Shown here: positions 29,239 through 38,548 of the stretch, in pieces
Numbering within the stretch: position 1 is the first letter of the stretch
How the letters are laid out: every line of letters begins with the position of its first letter
Notes under the pieces: model-generated
What the model was told of the DNA's origin: nothing
The model's input: only the letters and a program-made list of their open reading frames with translations
The model's database searches: none
NCBI RefSeq assembly: GCF_026410085.1
Contig: NZ_CP112866.1
Location: 5,331,001-5,395,000 of the forward strand
DNA length: 64,000 nt
Direction: 5' to 3'
From: Pseudomonas quebecensis
Lineage (GTDB): Bacteria > Pseudomonadota > Gammaproteobacteria > Pseudomonadales > Pseudomonadaceae
Translations under genes and position numbers: made by a program

Positions 29239-30017
29239 TCGATTGGCAGTTGGCGTTCGAGCAGCACCTGCTGGCTGATAACTCGGCGCTTGAGCCTGGG
29301 TTTGCCGCCACGTTGCGCGGCGGGCCGACCCTGGATGTGGATACGGGCCTGGCGATTTATCACAACGCCTACCGTGCTCGGTTGCAGGAAGTGCTGCGGC
29401 ATGACTTCAGCGCCATTCGTTACTGGCTGGGGGATGACGAATTCGCCGCACTGGCCGACGCCTATGTGCGCCGCTACCCGTCCGCGCATTACAGCCTGCG
29501 TTGGCTCGGCGCGCGGTTCGCCGCGTTTATCCTGGAGCACCTGGTGCCGCAGCACAGCGCGCCACTGGCCGAACTGGCGCGGTTGGAGTGGGCCTTTACC
29601 CTGGCGTTCGATGCGCCTGAGGGCGAACCGCTGAGCCTCGCGGAGTTGGCCGGGCTGGCGCCTGAGGCTTGGCCTGGCTTGCGCGTGGCGCTGGTTCCGT
29701 CTGTGCAACAGCTGTTGTGTCATTTCAACTCGGTGGCAATCTGGCGCGCCAGCAAGGACGAGACGACTTTCCCCGGCAGCCAGGCCATGGACCCTGCGCA
29801 GATTTGCCTGGTCTGGCGCCACGAACAGGTATGCCGCTATCGCAGCCTGGATGTTGCGCAAGCCTGCGCCCTGGCCGGCATGGTGACGACCGGTTGGTGC
29901 TTTGGCGAACTGTGCGCCGAACTGGAAGTCACTTATGCAGAGGGTGCCCCGCTGCAGGCTGTTACGTGGCTGAAACAGTGGGTCCAGGAAGGGTTGCTGC
30001 AGCGTCGAGACCCATAG
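29229..30017 (+). CDS. bufC: BufC/HvfC-like DUF2063 partner protein
   Basis: The 262-residue cytoplasmic protein starts MRLIDWQLAFEQHLLA, with the N-terminal DUF2063 helices (about 1-95, including YHNAYRARLQEVLRHDF and YVRRYPSAHYSLRWLG) and a C-terminal wing domain. In known MNIO systems this protein binds the peptide substrate and is needed for the modification. It starts inside the end of bufB, so the two are translationally coupled. The operon probably ends here; the next gene starts 86 bases on. Confidence 0.9.
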   Translation: MRLIDWQLAFEQHLLADNSALEPGFAATLRGGPTLDVDTGLAIYHNAYRARLQEVLRHDFSAIRYWLGDDEFAALADAYVRRYPSAHYSLRWLGARFAAFILEHLVPQHSAPLAELARLEWAFTLAFDAPEGEPLSLAELAGLAPEAWPGLRVALVPSVQQLLCHFNSVAIWRASKDETTFPGSQAMDPAQICLVWRHEQVCRYRSLDVAQACALAGMVTTGWCFGELCAELEVTYAEGAPLQAVTWLKQWVQEGLLQRRDP

Positions 30018-30103
30018 TCGTGCTCGATGGAATCGATAGCCTCCTACTCGTCTTGGGATGGTCTACCCTCACAGCAGACGTCTGAAACAAGGGGGGACTA
30101 CTC

Positions 30104-31288
30104 ATGCTCGCGCAACTTCCACCGGCCTTACAGAATCTTCAGCTGCCGCTGCGTCTTCGACTCTGGGATGGCCATGAATTCAACTTGGGCCCCGAGCCCA
30201 GCGTCACCATCGTGGTCAAGGACCCCACGGTCGTGCCTCAGCTTTCCCATCCCACGCTCGACACCTTGGGCGAAGCCTTTGTGGTGGGCAAATTGGAGCT
30301 TGAGGGCTCCATCACCGAAGTGATCCGGGTGTGCGACGAGTTAAGTCACGCGCTGGTGGATGACGACGAAGGCAGTCGTCCGGTGCGCTCGATTCACGAC
30401 AAGGCCACGGACGCGGCGGCCATTTCCTACCATTACGACCTGTCCAATGCCTTCTACCAGCTGTGGCTGGATCAGGACATGGCGTACTCCTGCGGTTATT
30501 TCGAAACCGGCAGCGAATCCATCGACCAGGCCCAGCAGGACAAATTCCGCCACCTGTGCCGCAAGCTGCGGTTACAGCCGGGCGAGTACCTGCTGGATGT
30601 CGGTTGCGGCTGGGGCGGACTGGCGCGTTACGCGGCGCGGGAGTTCGGGGTCAAGGTGTTCGGCATTACCTTGAGCAAGGAGCAACTGCAACTGGCCAGG
30701 GAGCGGGTCGAGGCCGAGGGCCTGCAGGATCAGATCGACCTGCAACTGCTCGACTACCGCGACCTGCCCCAGGATGGCCGCTTCGACAAAGTGGTCAGCG
30801 TAGGCATGTTCGAACACGTCGGCCACGCCAACCTGGCGCAGTACTGCAAGACCTTGTTCGGCGCTGTGCGCGAAGGTGGCCTGGTGATGAACCACGGCAT
30901 CACGGCCAAACATACCGACGGCCGCCCGGTTGGGCGTGGTGCGGGTGAGTTTATCGAGCGCTACGTGTTTCCCAATGGCGAACTGCCGCACCTGGCAATG
31001 ATGACCGCCGAGCTCAGTGAAGTGGGGCTGGAGGTGGTCGACGTCGAAAGCCTGCGCCTGCATTACGCGCGCACGCTGGACCACTGGAGCGAGCGCCTTG
31101 AAGACAACCTGGATGCGGCGTCCAGGATGGTGCCGGAGCAGGCATTGCGCATCTGGCGGCTGTACCTGGCGGGCTGTGCCTATGCGTTCGCGCGGGGCTG
31201 GATCAACCTGCACCAGATCCTGGCGGTCAAACCTCATGCCGACGGCAGCCATGAACTGCCGTGGACGCGGGAAGATATCTACCGCTGA
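30104..31288 (+). CDS. cfa: Cyclopropane-fatty-acyl-phospholipid synthase
   Basis: The 394-residue enzyme adds a methylene group from SAM across cis double bonds of acyl chains in membrane phospholipids. The SAM-binding motif is LLDVGCGWGGLARYAA (about 165-180), preceded by AISYHYDLSNAFYQLWLD and followed by the FDKVVSVGMFEHVG active-site region. Length matches the family. AAGGGGGG lies upstream of the ATG. In Pseudomonas such genes are often stationary-phase controlled, but I cannot identify an RpoS promoter with confidence. Confidence 0.95.
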   Translation: MLAQLPPALQNLQLPLRLRLWDGHEFNLGPEPSVTIVVKDPTVVPQLSHPTLDTLGEAFVVGKLELEGSITEVIRVCDELSHALVDDDEGSRPVRSIHDKATDAAAISYHYDLSNAFYQLWLDQDMAYSCGYFETGSESIDQAQQDKFRHLCRKLRLQPGEYLLDVGCGWGGLARYAAREFGVKVFGITLSKEQLQLARERVEAEGLQDQIDLQLLDYRDLPQDGRFDKVVSVGMFEHVGHANLAQYCKTLFGAVREGGLVMNHGITAKHTDGRPVGRGAGEFIERYVFPNGELPHLAMMTAELSEVGLEVVDVESLRLHYARTLDHWSERLEDNLDAASRMVPEQALRIWRLYLAGCAYAFARGWINLHQILAVKPHADGSHELPWTREDIYR

Positions 31289-31302
31289 ACCAGGGGGGCA
31301 GA

Positions 31303-31329
31303 TGTGGGAGGGGGCAAGCCCCTCCCACA
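31303..31329. repeat. Single REP hairpin between convergent genes
   Basis: TGTGGGAGGGG-GCAAG-CCCCTCCCACA is a perfect 11-base stem followed by GTTTTT on the plus strand. It lies between the ends of cfa and cls and can serve as a terminator for cfa. It belongs to the same REP family as the elements at 4914, 42863 and 53405. Confidence 0.85.
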
Positions 31330-31350
31330 GTTTTTCTACCGTGTTGGCTG

Positions 31351-32790
31351 TTAGAGAATCGGTGAGATCAAGCGCGCAATGCGCATCCCCAGGTGTTGCA
31401 ACCGGCGGGTTTCGAGGCTTTCTTCCTGGCTGACCTCATGGGCTTGGGCAAAGTCGTTGAGCAACATGTGCTCCACCTGCTGGGCGAAGGCTTCGTCGAC
31501 CGTCAGCAGCATCACTTCAAAATTCAGGCGGAACGAACGGTTGTCCATGTTCGCACTGCCGATGGCGCTGATTTCGCCGTCCACCAGCACCACTTTCTGA
31601 TGCAGAAAGCCGGGGGTGTAGCGGAACACTCGCACGCCGGCGCGCACGGCTTCGATGGCGTACAGGCTGGAGGCGGCGTAGACGATGCGATGGTCGGGGC
31701 GCGATGGCAGCAGCAGGCGCACATCGACGCCGCGCAACACCGCCAGACGCAGGGCAGCGAACACCGCTTCATCGGGAATGAAATACGGGCTGGTGATCCA
31801 CACGCGTTCGGCGGCGGCGTGAATCGCTTCGACGAAGAACAGCGAGCAGGTTTCATACGCGTCGGCCGGCCCGCTGGCCAGCAGCTGACAAAGCACGCCG
31901 TCTTCGGGGTAGGCGTCCGGCAGGATCAGCGGCGGCAGTTCCCGTGCAGCCCAGAACCAGTCTTCGGCAAATGACTCCTGCAGGCACGCCACTACCGGAC
32001 CGGTCACTTGCACATGGGTGTCGCGCCACGGTGCCAGCGGCGGCTTCTTGCCCAGGTATTCGTCCCCCACGTTGTGCCCACCGACAAACCCCGTGATGCC
32101 GTCCACCACCACGATCTTGCGATGGTTACGGAAGTTGACCTGGAAGCGGTTGAGCCAACCGCTGCGGGTGGCGAAGGCTTTGATCTGTACACCCGCGTCA
32201 CGCAGTGATTGCACGTAGTGATGGGGCAGGGCGTGACTGCCGATGCGGTCGTACAGCACGTGAATGGCCACGCCCTGTGCGGCTTTCTCCTTCAATAGCG
32301 CGTGTAATTGCCGGCCGAGTTCGTCGTCATGAATGATGAAAAACTGGAATAGCACGGCCGTTCTGGCGTTGCGAATGGCCTCGAAGATCGCGCTGAAGGT
32401 GGCCTCGCCATTGACCAGCAACTGCACTTGGTTGTTGGCCAGGCACGGCATGCGGCCCAGCTTGGGCATGGCGCGCAACGAGGCGTAGGCACTGGAGTGG
32501 CGTGCGGCCAGGGCCTCTTCGACCCACGGGCGCCAATTGAGCGCGGCGATGGCGCTGTGCATTTCCTGGTTGGCCTGGCGGCGCGCGTGGATATACGCAT
32601 CGAAGGTGCTGCGGCCGAAAATCAGGTAAGGGATCAGGGTCAGGTACGGCATAAACATCAGTGACAAGGCCCAGGCGATGGAGCCTTGGGCGGTCCGCAC
32701 GGTCAGCACCGCATGGATCGCGGCGAGGGTGCCGAAGAAGTGCAGGGTGGCGATAAAGTACGCCAGCAGGTGCGGGCCAAAAAAATCCAT
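31351..32790 (-). CDS. cls: Cardiolipin synthase (ClsA type)
   Basis: The 479-residue inner-membrane phospholipase-D-family enzyme condenses two phosphatidylglycerols to cardiolipin and glycerol. Two N-terminal hydrophobic segments ([20 protein letters not shown] and [20 protein letters not shown]) precede two HKD motifs. The first is [10 protein letters not shown], a His-Arg-Lys variant of HxK, followed by GGHNVGDEY. The second is [10 protein letters not shown] with GSANMDNRS. The start at MDFFGPHLL (32790) is preferred to an ORF start at 32841, which would add 17 unrelated residues. Confidence 0.95.
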   Translation of the reverse strand: MDFFGPHLLAYFIATLHFFGTLAAIHAVLTVRTAQGSIAWALSLMFMPYLTLIPYLIFGRSTFDAYIHARRQANQEMHSAIAALNWRPWVEEALAARHSSAYASLRAMPKLGRMPCLANNQVQLLVNGEATFSAIFEAIRNARTAVLFQFFIIHDDELGRQLHALLKEKAAQGVAIHVLYDRIGSHALPHHYVQSLRDAGVQIKAFATRSGWLNRFQVNFRNHRKIVVVDGITGFVGGHNVGDEYLGKKPPLAPWRDTHVQVTGPVVACLQESFAEDWFWAARELPPLILPDAYPEDGVLCQLLASGPADAYETCSLFFVEAIHAAAERVWITSPYFIPDEAVFAALRLAVLRGVDVRLLLPSRPDHRIVYAASSLYAIEAVRAGVRVFRYTPGFLHQKVVLVDGEISAIGSANMDNRSFRLNFEVMLLTVDEAFAQQVEHMLLNDFAQAHEVSQEESLETRRLQHLGMRIARLISPIL

Positions 32791-32921
32791 GGACGACGTT
32801 ACTCCAGGCAATCCAGTGCCTAACAGACCATGTTCGGTCACGAATGTCGCTATTTTATTTGCCGTGCAACACTGGCTGTTTTGCGGCGTCTAACGCTCCA
32901 CCTTTACCCAGGAGTTACCCG

Positions 32922-33443
32922 ATGAATGCTCGTCTGCTGTGTATGACCATGGTTGTTGGTTTGTCGTTGCCCCTGGCGGCGCAGGCCCAGATGCTGGCGC
33001 CGGGCTTGTGGGAAGTGACCACCAGCAATATGAAAGTCGATAACCAGGAGTTGCCGGACCTGTCGCTGATCCTCGGCCAGCTCAAGCAACAGATGACCCC
33101 GGAGCAGCGCGCCATGCTGGAAAAACAGGGCATTACCATGGCCGGTAAAGGCGTGCAGGTATGCCTGACCCCGGCGCAGGTGGCGTCCGATTCGATCCCC
33201 TTGACCGACCCGCAGTCGGGCTGCCGCCAGGAAGTGACCGACAAGACCGGCAACCAGTGGAAATTCCGCTTCAGTTGCCCGAAGGCCCAGGGCACGGGCG
33301 TGGCGACTTTCCAGAGCCAGAAAGAATTCACCACCACCGTCAACGGCACCTTCAACGCCACGGGCGTGCAGCAGAAGGGCAGTCTGGACAGTCATGCTCA
33401 GTGGCTGGGCAACAACTGCGGTACCGTCAAGCCGCGCGCCTGA
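32922..33443 (+). CDS. DUF3617-family exported protein
   Basis: The 173-residue protein has a Sec signal peptide (MNARLLCMTMVVGLSLPLAAQAQ). The mature domain begins MLAPGLWEVTTSNMKVD and has Cys pairs (QVCLTP, GCRQE, FSCPKA and NNCG), matching DUF3617, a periplasmic family of unknown function. AGGAG lies eight bases before the ATG at 32922. It converges with the zinc-uptake operon, ending 13 bases before that operon ends. I see no Zur box at its own start. Confidence 0.88.
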   Translation: MNARLLCMTMVVGLSLPLAAQAQMLAPGLWEVTTSNMKVDNQELPDLSLILGQLKQQMTPEQRAMLEKQGITMAGKGVQVCLTPAQVASDSIPLTDPQSGCRQEVTDKTGNQWKFRFSCPKAQGTGVATFQSQKEFTTTVNGTFNATGVQQKGSLDSHAQWLGNNCGTVKPRA

Positions 33444-33456
33444 AGGGGCTTGCGGA

Positions 33457-34335
33457 TCATGGCTTGCCCAACGTGTTGCACAGGGTGTTGAGGTTGTATT
33501 CGAACAGACCGATAAAGGTACTGGCCGGGCCTTCGGCGGCGAGGGCGTCGGAGTACAGCGTCCCGCCGATCTGCGCGCCGCTTTCGTCGGCGATCTGCTT
33601 GAGCAGACGCGCGTCCTTGATGTTCTCCATAAACACCGCTTTGACCTTGTCCTTGCGAATCTGCGTAATTAGCGCGGCGACTTCGGCTGCCGAAGGCTCC
33701 CGCTCGGTGGACAAACCTTGGGGGGCGAGGAACTGAATGCCATAGGCCTGGCCCAGGTAACCGAAGGCATCATGGGAGGTGACGATGCGGCGATTGCCCG
33801 GCGGCAGGGCGCCGAACCTGGTTTTGGCGTCGGCCAGCAGGCGGTAGATTTGTTTCAGATAGGCTTGGCTGTTGCGCTGGTAATCGGCTTGGTTGGCCGG
33901 GTCGGCCGCTATCAGGGCCTTGGTGATGTTGTTCACATAGATTTCGGCGTTGGCCAGGTTGTGCCAGGCGTGCGGGTCGGGGATGGTTTCGCCGTCCTCT
34001 TCCATGGTGTGAGAGATCACGCCTTTGCTGGCGGTGACCACGGTGGCCCGGGTTTCGGTACTCGCCACCAGGCGGTCCAGCCACGGCTCGAAGCCCAGGC
34101 CGTTCTTGATGATCAGCCTGGCTTTAAGCAGCGCCTTGGCATCGTCCGGGGTGGGCTCGTAGGTATGGGCATCGGCATCGGGGCCGACCATGTTGCTGAT
34201 CTGGATGTGGTCGCCACCGATCTGGTGGGTGATGTCATCGAGAATACTGAAACTGGTGACGACTTGGAGTTTGTCGGCGGCCTGGGCCATCGACAGCGGT
34301 AGCAACAAACTGAACAGCACGAGTAGAGCGCGCAT
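33457..34335 (-). CDS. Metal ABC transporter substrate-binding protein (Zn/Mn type)
   Basis: The 292-residue periplasmic cluster A-I binding protein has a signal peptide (MRALLVLFSLLLPLSMAQA). Probable metal ligands are His in DADAHTYEPT (about residue 59), His in PDPHAWHNLAN (about 120), the ITSHDAFGY-type VTSHDAFGY segment, and a C-terminal Asp in TLYSDALA. The His-rich loop of classical ZnuA is nearly absent, so it resembles the Mn/Zn subfamily. It is the last gene of folE2-znuC-znuB-znuA, 11 bases after the permease. Zinc as substrate follows from the Zur box in front of folE2. Confidence 0.92.
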   Translation of the reverse strand: MRALLVLFSLLLPLSMAQAADKLQVVTSFSILDDITHQIGGDHIQISNMVGPDADAHTYEPTPDDAKALLKARLIIKNGLGFEPWLDRLVASTETRATVVTASKGVISHTMEEDGETIPDPHAWHNLANAEIYVNNITKALIAADPANQADYQRNSQAYLKQIYRLLADAKTRFGALPPGNRRIVTSHDAFGYLGQAYGIQFLAPQGLSTEREPSAAEVAALITQIRKDKVKAVFMENIKDARLLKQIADESGAQIGGTLYSDALAAEGPASTFIGLFEYNLNTLCNTLGKP

Positions 34336-34346
34336 CGGCAAACACC

Positions 34347-35213
34347 TCATTGGGATGACAGCAAGGGCGGGCGGCGCAGCACACCGTGCACCGGACCGAA
34401 GACCACAGACAATAAGTACCCGGCACCCGCCACCAGCACGATTGCAGGGCCGCTGGGCAGCGAGTAGTAGAACGACAGCAATAAGCCAAGCCACACCGAC
34501 AGGCATCCCAGCACTGCCGATACAGCGATCAACACCGGCAGGCGTCGGCTCCAGAACCGTGACGCGATGGCCGGCAGCATCATCAACCCCACCACCATCA
34601 GCGCGCCGATGGCTTGGAAACCGATCACCAGGTTCAGCACCACCAGGGTCAAAAACAGCCCATGAGCCAAGGGACCGAGGCGGCTGACGGTTTGCAGGAA
34701 CAATGGGTCGAGGGTGTCCAGCAGCAGCGGTTTGTAGATCAGCGCCATGGCGATCAGGCTGAACCCGGACACCCACAACATACCGGTGAGGGTGGTTTCA
34801 TCCACGGCCAGGGCGGAGCCGAACAGCAGGTGCAACAGGTCCAGGCGTTTACCGGCGATGCCGAGGATCAGCACCCCGGCGGCGAGGGAAATGGGGTAGA
34901 TGGCGGCGAGGCTGGCGTCCTCGCGCAGGCCAGTGCGGCGGGTGATCCACGCCGACAGCCCGGCCATGCCCAGGCCGGCACCGAGCCCGCCGAGGGTCAG
35001 CGCCGGCAGGCTCAAACCGGCGAACCAGAACCCCAGGGCGGCGCCGGGCAGGATGCCGTGGGCCACGGCGTCGCCGATCAGGCTCATGCGCCGCAGAATC
35101 AGGAATACGCCCAGCGGCGCGGTGCTGCACGCCAGCACCAGCCCGCCAATCAGTGCGCGGCGCATAAACACGAAGTCGAGGAAGGGCATCCACAAGTGGG
35201 CGGCGAAGTGCAT
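34347..35213 (-). CDS. Metal ABC transporter permease (ZnuB type)
   Basis: The 288-residue inner-membrane permease of the ABC-3 family has eight to nine hydrophobic segments. The ILRRMSLIGDAVAHGILPG segment after the second helix is the typical region contacting the ATPase. It overlaps the ATPase gene by one base and precedes the binding protein by 11 bases. It forms the channel for zinc (by context) taken up under zinc limitation. A separate classical znuABC locus is expected elsewhere in the genome. Confidence 0.94.
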   Translation of the reverse strand: MHFAAHLWMPFLDFVFMRRALIGGLVLACSTAPLGVFLILRRMSLIGDAVAHGILPGAALGFWFAGLSLPALTLGGLGAGLGMAGLSAWITRRTGLREDASLAAIYPISLAAGVLILGIAGKRLDLLHLLFGSALAVDETTLTGMLWVSGFSLIAMALIYKPLLLDTLDPLFLQTVSRLGPLAHGLFLTLVVLNLVIGFQAIGALMVVGLMMLPAIASRFWSRRLPVLIAVSAVLGCLSVWLGLLLSFYYSLPSGPAIVLVAGAGYLLSVVFGPVHGVLRRPPLLSSQ

Positions 35214-35881
35214 CAGGCCACCTGCATCTGGGGCTGGGGTCGGATGAGCTCTTTGCTCGAGCCCAACAAGCAGCCGGTGCTTTTGATCTGCAACACGTTT
35301 TGAGTGTGATGGCGCACGGATGCCAGGTCATGGCAGACCACCACCAAGGTGCGGCCCGACGCGTGCCAGGCGTGGATGTGTTTCCAGCACAGCGCCTGGC
35401 CCTCTTCATCAAGAGCGGCGTGGGGTTCGTCGAGCAGCAGCACCGGCGACTCCGACAAGCTCATGCGGGCCAACAACGCGCGCTGCAACTGGCCGCCGGA
35501 CAAGGCCATTAACGGGCGCTGTTCCAGGCCGCTGAGGCACCAGTCTTCAAGCACGGCTTGCAGGCGCTGGCTGCGCCGTTGCGGGCTGAGTTGCACGCCC
35601 CAGAAACCGGCGGCGACCAGTTCCTGCAGGCTGATGGGAAACTGGCGGTCCAAGTGCTGTTGCTGCGGCAGGAACGCCAGGCCGCCACGTCGCGGCACGT
35701 TCACGCTGACCTTACCGGCCAGCGGCCTTTGCAGGCCGGCAATCACCTTGAGCAGGCTGCTTTTGCCGGTGCCATTGGCGCCGATCACGCCGGTGAGGCT
35801 GCCTTTTTCCAGGTTGAAATCTACAGGTGGCGTCAGCGGTTGGCCGGGAGCGCCCCAGCGTAAAGCGGTGCAGGTGATCAT
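35213..35881 (-). CDS. Metal ABC transporter ATPase (ZnuC type)
   Basis: The 222-residue ATP-binding subunit has Walker A GANGTGKSS (about 36-44), the signature LSGGQLQRALLAR, and Walker B VLLLDEPHAALDEEG, then the switch His in VVVCHDLASVRHH. It starts inside the end of folE2 (four-base overlap), so it is translationally coupled to it and co-controlled from the Zur box at 36800. Confidence 0.94.
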   Translation of the reverse strand: MITCTALRWGAPGQPLTPPVDFNLEKGSLTGVIGANGTGKSSLLKVIAGLQRPLAGKVSVNVPRRGGLAFLPQQQHLDRQFPISLQELVAAGFWGVQLSPQRRSQRLQAVLEDWCLSGLEQRPLMALSGGQLQRALLARMSLSESPVLLLDEPHAALDEEGQALCWKHIHAWHASGRTLVVVCHDLASVRHHTQNVLQIKSTGCLLGSSKELIRPQPQMQVA

Positions 35882-36768
35882 GCAGAGTGTCTCGTCCAGC
35901 GGCTTTCAGCCACGGCATCGTGCGCGTGCAGGCTTTCGGCGTGGATCACTTTGAGGTGAAAGGCGTTGATTGCGTCCGAGCGTTTCAAGGCGAGGTTTAC
36001 GCGGCGAGCGGCGTCTTCGCAGAACATCAGGTTCTGACCGTTGGCGAGGGCGAAGGCTTGCTCGTCGGCGCGTTTCACTGCGGTTTGCACGGCAGTGCCG
36101 AGGGCGGCTTCAACCGTGTTGATCAGCTCCAGCAGCGGCAGCTTTTCACCTTGCAGGTGCACGTGTAACTGCGCGCTACTGCGCTGGCTATGGGGCGTGG
36201 CGACAATGCCGTTGGCGCTGCCTAGCCATGTCAGCACCTCTGCATGCTGCAAGGACCTGTTGGCGAAGTCATCTACAAATTGCTGTTGAATCAACTGCCT
36301 GGCGAGCGCAGCCGAGCAAGGGCAGGTTGAGGAGTACGCCACGTCAATTTTTAGTTCCACGTGGAACATCTGGTTTTTCAGCTGCGCTTCAATGCTGACG
36401 GGATAGCTCTTCCAACCCGCCAATGGGCTGACCAACGCCGGGCGTTTGAGCAGCAGATCGGCGTTGAGGCGCAGATAAGCGTTCTTAGATAAACCTTCAT
36501 GACTGTCGAGAAAACGCTGCAGTACAGTGCGCAGAAGTGCAGGCGTAAGCGGCTGCTGGTCAAGCATCTCCAAAGCCAAATACAAACGGGACATATGGAT
36601 GCCGCGTGCGGTGCCATCGTCCAGGCTGACGCCGGCGTCGGCTGTGGCGCTCAGGCGCTGGTTATCAAGAAGGATGGGCAGGGCAATGCCGCACATGCCG
36701 ACCCAGTCGAGTGGCAAGGCTTGGCGTGAAGCCTGCGCGGCAATGTCCGGCAGAGTCAGCGCGTTCAT
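35878..36768 (-). CDS. folE2: GTP cyclohydrolase I type IB (zinc-independent)
   Basis: The 296-residue enzyme makes 7,8-dihydroneopterin triphosphate from GTP, the first step of folate synthesis. FolE2 works with several metals and replaces zinc-dependent FolE when zinc is short. The conserved YSSTCPCSAAL segment carries Cys149, the metal ligand, and Cys151. The start at MNALTLPDIA (36768) is chosen; four codons upstream (36780) is an alternative. The Zur box at 36800-36814 lies 32 bases before the start. It heads an operon with a metal transporter. Confidence 0.96.
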   Translation of the reverse strand: MNALTLPDIAAQASRQALPLDWVGMCGIALPILLDNQRLSATADAGVSLDDGTARGIHMSRLYLALEMLDQQPLTPALLRTVLQRFLDSHEGLSKNAYLRLNADLLLKRPALVSPLAGWKSYPVSIEAQLKNQMFHVELKIDVAYSSTCPCSAALARQLIQQQFVDDFANRSLQHAEVLTWLGSANGIVATPHSQRSSAQLHVHLQGEKLPLLELINTVEAALGTAVQTAVKRADEQAFALANGQNLMFCEDAARRVNLALKRSDAINAFHLKVIHAESLHAHDAVAESRWTRHSA

Positions 36769-36799
36769 AAGCGGGTCCATCGTTGGAAATAATTAGACA

Positions 36800-36814
36800 T
36801 GTTATAGTATAACA
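36800..36814. promoter_or_regulatory. Zur box between folE2 and amidase
   Basis: TGTTATAGTATAACA is a perfect 7-1-7 palindrome with the known Pseudomonas Zur core GTTATANTATAAC. It lies 32 bases before folE2 (leftward) and 83 bases before the amidase (rightward), so one dimer site may repress both directions when zinc is sufficient. Confidence 0.9.
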
Positions 36815-36896
36815 ATCTCATCGACGATGAAATTTGTACGCCAGCCTTTGTTCAGCCATGTCGAGCAGGGACGCTCCTCTATTCGCGGTACTTGTC

Positions 36897-38108
36897 ATGC
36901 ACAGACGTCAGCTTCTCAACCTGCTCCTGGCCAGCCCACTTTTCGTCCTGCCGTTCACGGTCCACGCCACGCAGATCCGCAACGCGCGCTTGTGGCGTTC
37001 AGACGACAAGCTACGGCTGGTGTTCGACCTCAGCGGCCCGGTGCAGTACAAGACCTTCTCGCTGACCGCGCCGGAGCGTTTGATCATCGACCTGAGCGGC
37101 GCCGGGCTCAGTGGGGACTTCTCGCAGTTGGCGCTGCAAAACAGCGGCATCACCTCGATTCGCTCAGGGCATTTCGGCCGGAACGACACACGCATCGTGC
37201 TGGACCTGGCGGCGCCCATGCAGCTCAACAGTTTTGTACTGCCGCCCCAGGACGGCCAAGGGCACCGTCTGGTGCTGGACCTGACCCGCGCCACCCAGGC
37301 GCCCCGTCAAATCGCGGCTGAACCGGCGCCCTGGGTGGCGCCGGTGGACAAAGCCCATCCCAAGCGCGACATCATCGTAGTGGTCGACCCCGGCCACGGC
37401 GGCAAGGACCCCGGCGCCATCGGCTCCAAGGGTCAGCGCGAAAAAGACGTGGTGTTGTCCATCGCCCAACAGCTGGCCAAGCGCTTGAAGCGCGAAAAGG
37501 GCTTTGACGTGAAGCTGGTGCGCAACGACGACTTCTTCGTGCCGCTGCGCAAGCGCGTGGATATCGCCCGTCGACACAAAGCGGATATGTTCATCTCGGT
37601 GCATGCCGATGCTGCGCCACGGCTGACTGCGTCAGGCGCTTCGGTGTACGCGTTGTCCGAAGGCGGCGCCACCTCCGCCACGGCGCGGTTTATGGCCCAG
37701 CGTGAAAACGGCGCAGACCTGCTGGGCGCCACCACGCTGCTCAATCTCAAGGACAAAGACCCGATGCTGGCCGGGGTGATTCTCGATATGTCGATGAACG
37801 CCACCATCGCTTCCAGCCTGCAATTGGGCAGTTCGGTACTGGGCAGCCTGCAGAGCATCACGTCGCTGCATCAGAAACGCGTGGAACAGGCTGGGTTCGC
37901 AGTGCTCAAGTCTCCAGACGTACCGTCGATCCTGGTAGAGACCGGTTTTATTTCCAACGCTCAGGACGCGCAACGATTGGTGAACGCACGTCATCAGCAG
38001 GCTGTGGCTGACGGGCTATTCGAGGGCCTGAAAAATTACTTCCAGAAGAACCCGCCGATAAACAGTTATATGGCCTGGATGCAGGAACAGAAAAACGCCC
38101 GCGTCTAG
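36897..38108 (+). CDS. N-acetylmuramoyl-L-alanine amidase, zinc-stress paralogue
   Basis: The 403-residue exported amidase cuts the bond between MurNAc and L-Ala in peptidoglycan. The N-terminus MHRRQLLNLLLASPLFVLPF looks like a Tat or Sec signal with paired Arg. An AMIN domain follows (about 26-130), then Amidase_3 (about 158-385) with zinc ligands His167 (DPGHGGKDPG), Glu182 and His236 (SVHADA), and the catalytic Glu348 (LVETGF). The start at 36897 is preferred to 36834, which would read over the control region. Like PA5538 of P. aeruginosa it sits opposite folE2, so it is expected to be induced by zinc starvation. Confidence 0.94.
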   Translation: MHRRQLLNLLLASPLFVLPFTVHATQIRNARLWRSDDKLRLVFDLSGPVQYKTFSLTAPERLIIDLSGAGLSGDFSQLALQNSGITSIRSGHFGRNDTRIVLDLAAPMQLNSFVLPPQDGQGHRLVLDLTRATQAPRQIAAEPAPWVAPVDKAHPKRDIIVVVDPGHGGKDPGAIGSKGQREKDVVLSIAQQLAKRLKREKGFDVKLVRNDDFFVPLRKRVDIARRHKADMFISVHADAAPRLTASGASVYALSEGGATSATARFMAQRENGADLLGATTLLNLKDKDPMLAGVILDMSMNATIASSLQLGSSVLGSLQSITSLHQKRVEQAGFAVLKSPDVPSILVETGFISNAQDAQRLVNARHQQAVADGLFEGLKNYFQKNPPINSYMAWMQEQKNARV

Positions 38109-38473
38109 CAACCCGTGAGGCGGCTGCAGGTAAAAGTAGCGCGGGCGCCGCCGGAGCTGGAAAACCGATTGACCGTCGTCCAACCCACCCGGCGTGTGTA
38201 ACCGACCCACGCCTCACCGTCCGACGCCAGCCCGGTAAAGAACGTCAGTTGCCCGTAGCGGCTGTTGGTCTGCGCCCAGTAGCGCTTCCCGATCACCTCG
38301 AAGCCGCGCAGATATGTGGTACTGCCGGCCGTTGCCACGCTGTAGGCGTTGCCCAACGGGTCTACGCAGGCGAGCAGGTTGGCGCTGCGTGTGCAATTGG
38401 CCAGCAAGGTCGGCGCTTGGGCATTGGCCTGGCTCGCGAAGATCAGCAGGAGGCCGCAGAGCAAGTAGTTCAT
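38105..38473 (-). CDS. Small exported protein of unknown function, probably Zur-controlled
   Basis: I do not recognise a family. The 122-residue protein has a signal peptide (MNYLLCGLLLIFASQANAQA). The mature part has four Cys in two clusters (LANCTRSANLLACVD near the start and FTCSRLTGC at the very end), a pattern that suggests disulfides. It is rich in Gly, Ser, Thr and Arg with a beta-like composition. The ATG at 38473 follows GAG with good spacing. Its promoter region contains the Zur box at 38549-38563, shared with zigA. It converges with the amidase, overlapping by four bases. Confidence 0.8.
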   Translation of the reverse strand: MNYLLCGLLLIFASQANAQAPTLLANCTRSANLLACVDPLGNAYSVATAGSTTYLRGFEVIGKRYWAQTNSRYGQLTFFTGLASDGEAWVGYTRRVGWTTVNRFSSSGGARATFTCSRLTGC

Positions 38474-38548
38474 AAGCAATCTCGATATCGGCAGACGCCA
38501 GCATTGCTGTCTTCATCAGGACGAGCAAGAGGGTTGGCTTATTTGCGT

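Noticed and set aside
33457..34776. Longer start for the metal-binding protein at 34776
   Set aside because: The extra 147 codons overlap the permease gene in another frame; the signal peptide begins at 34335.
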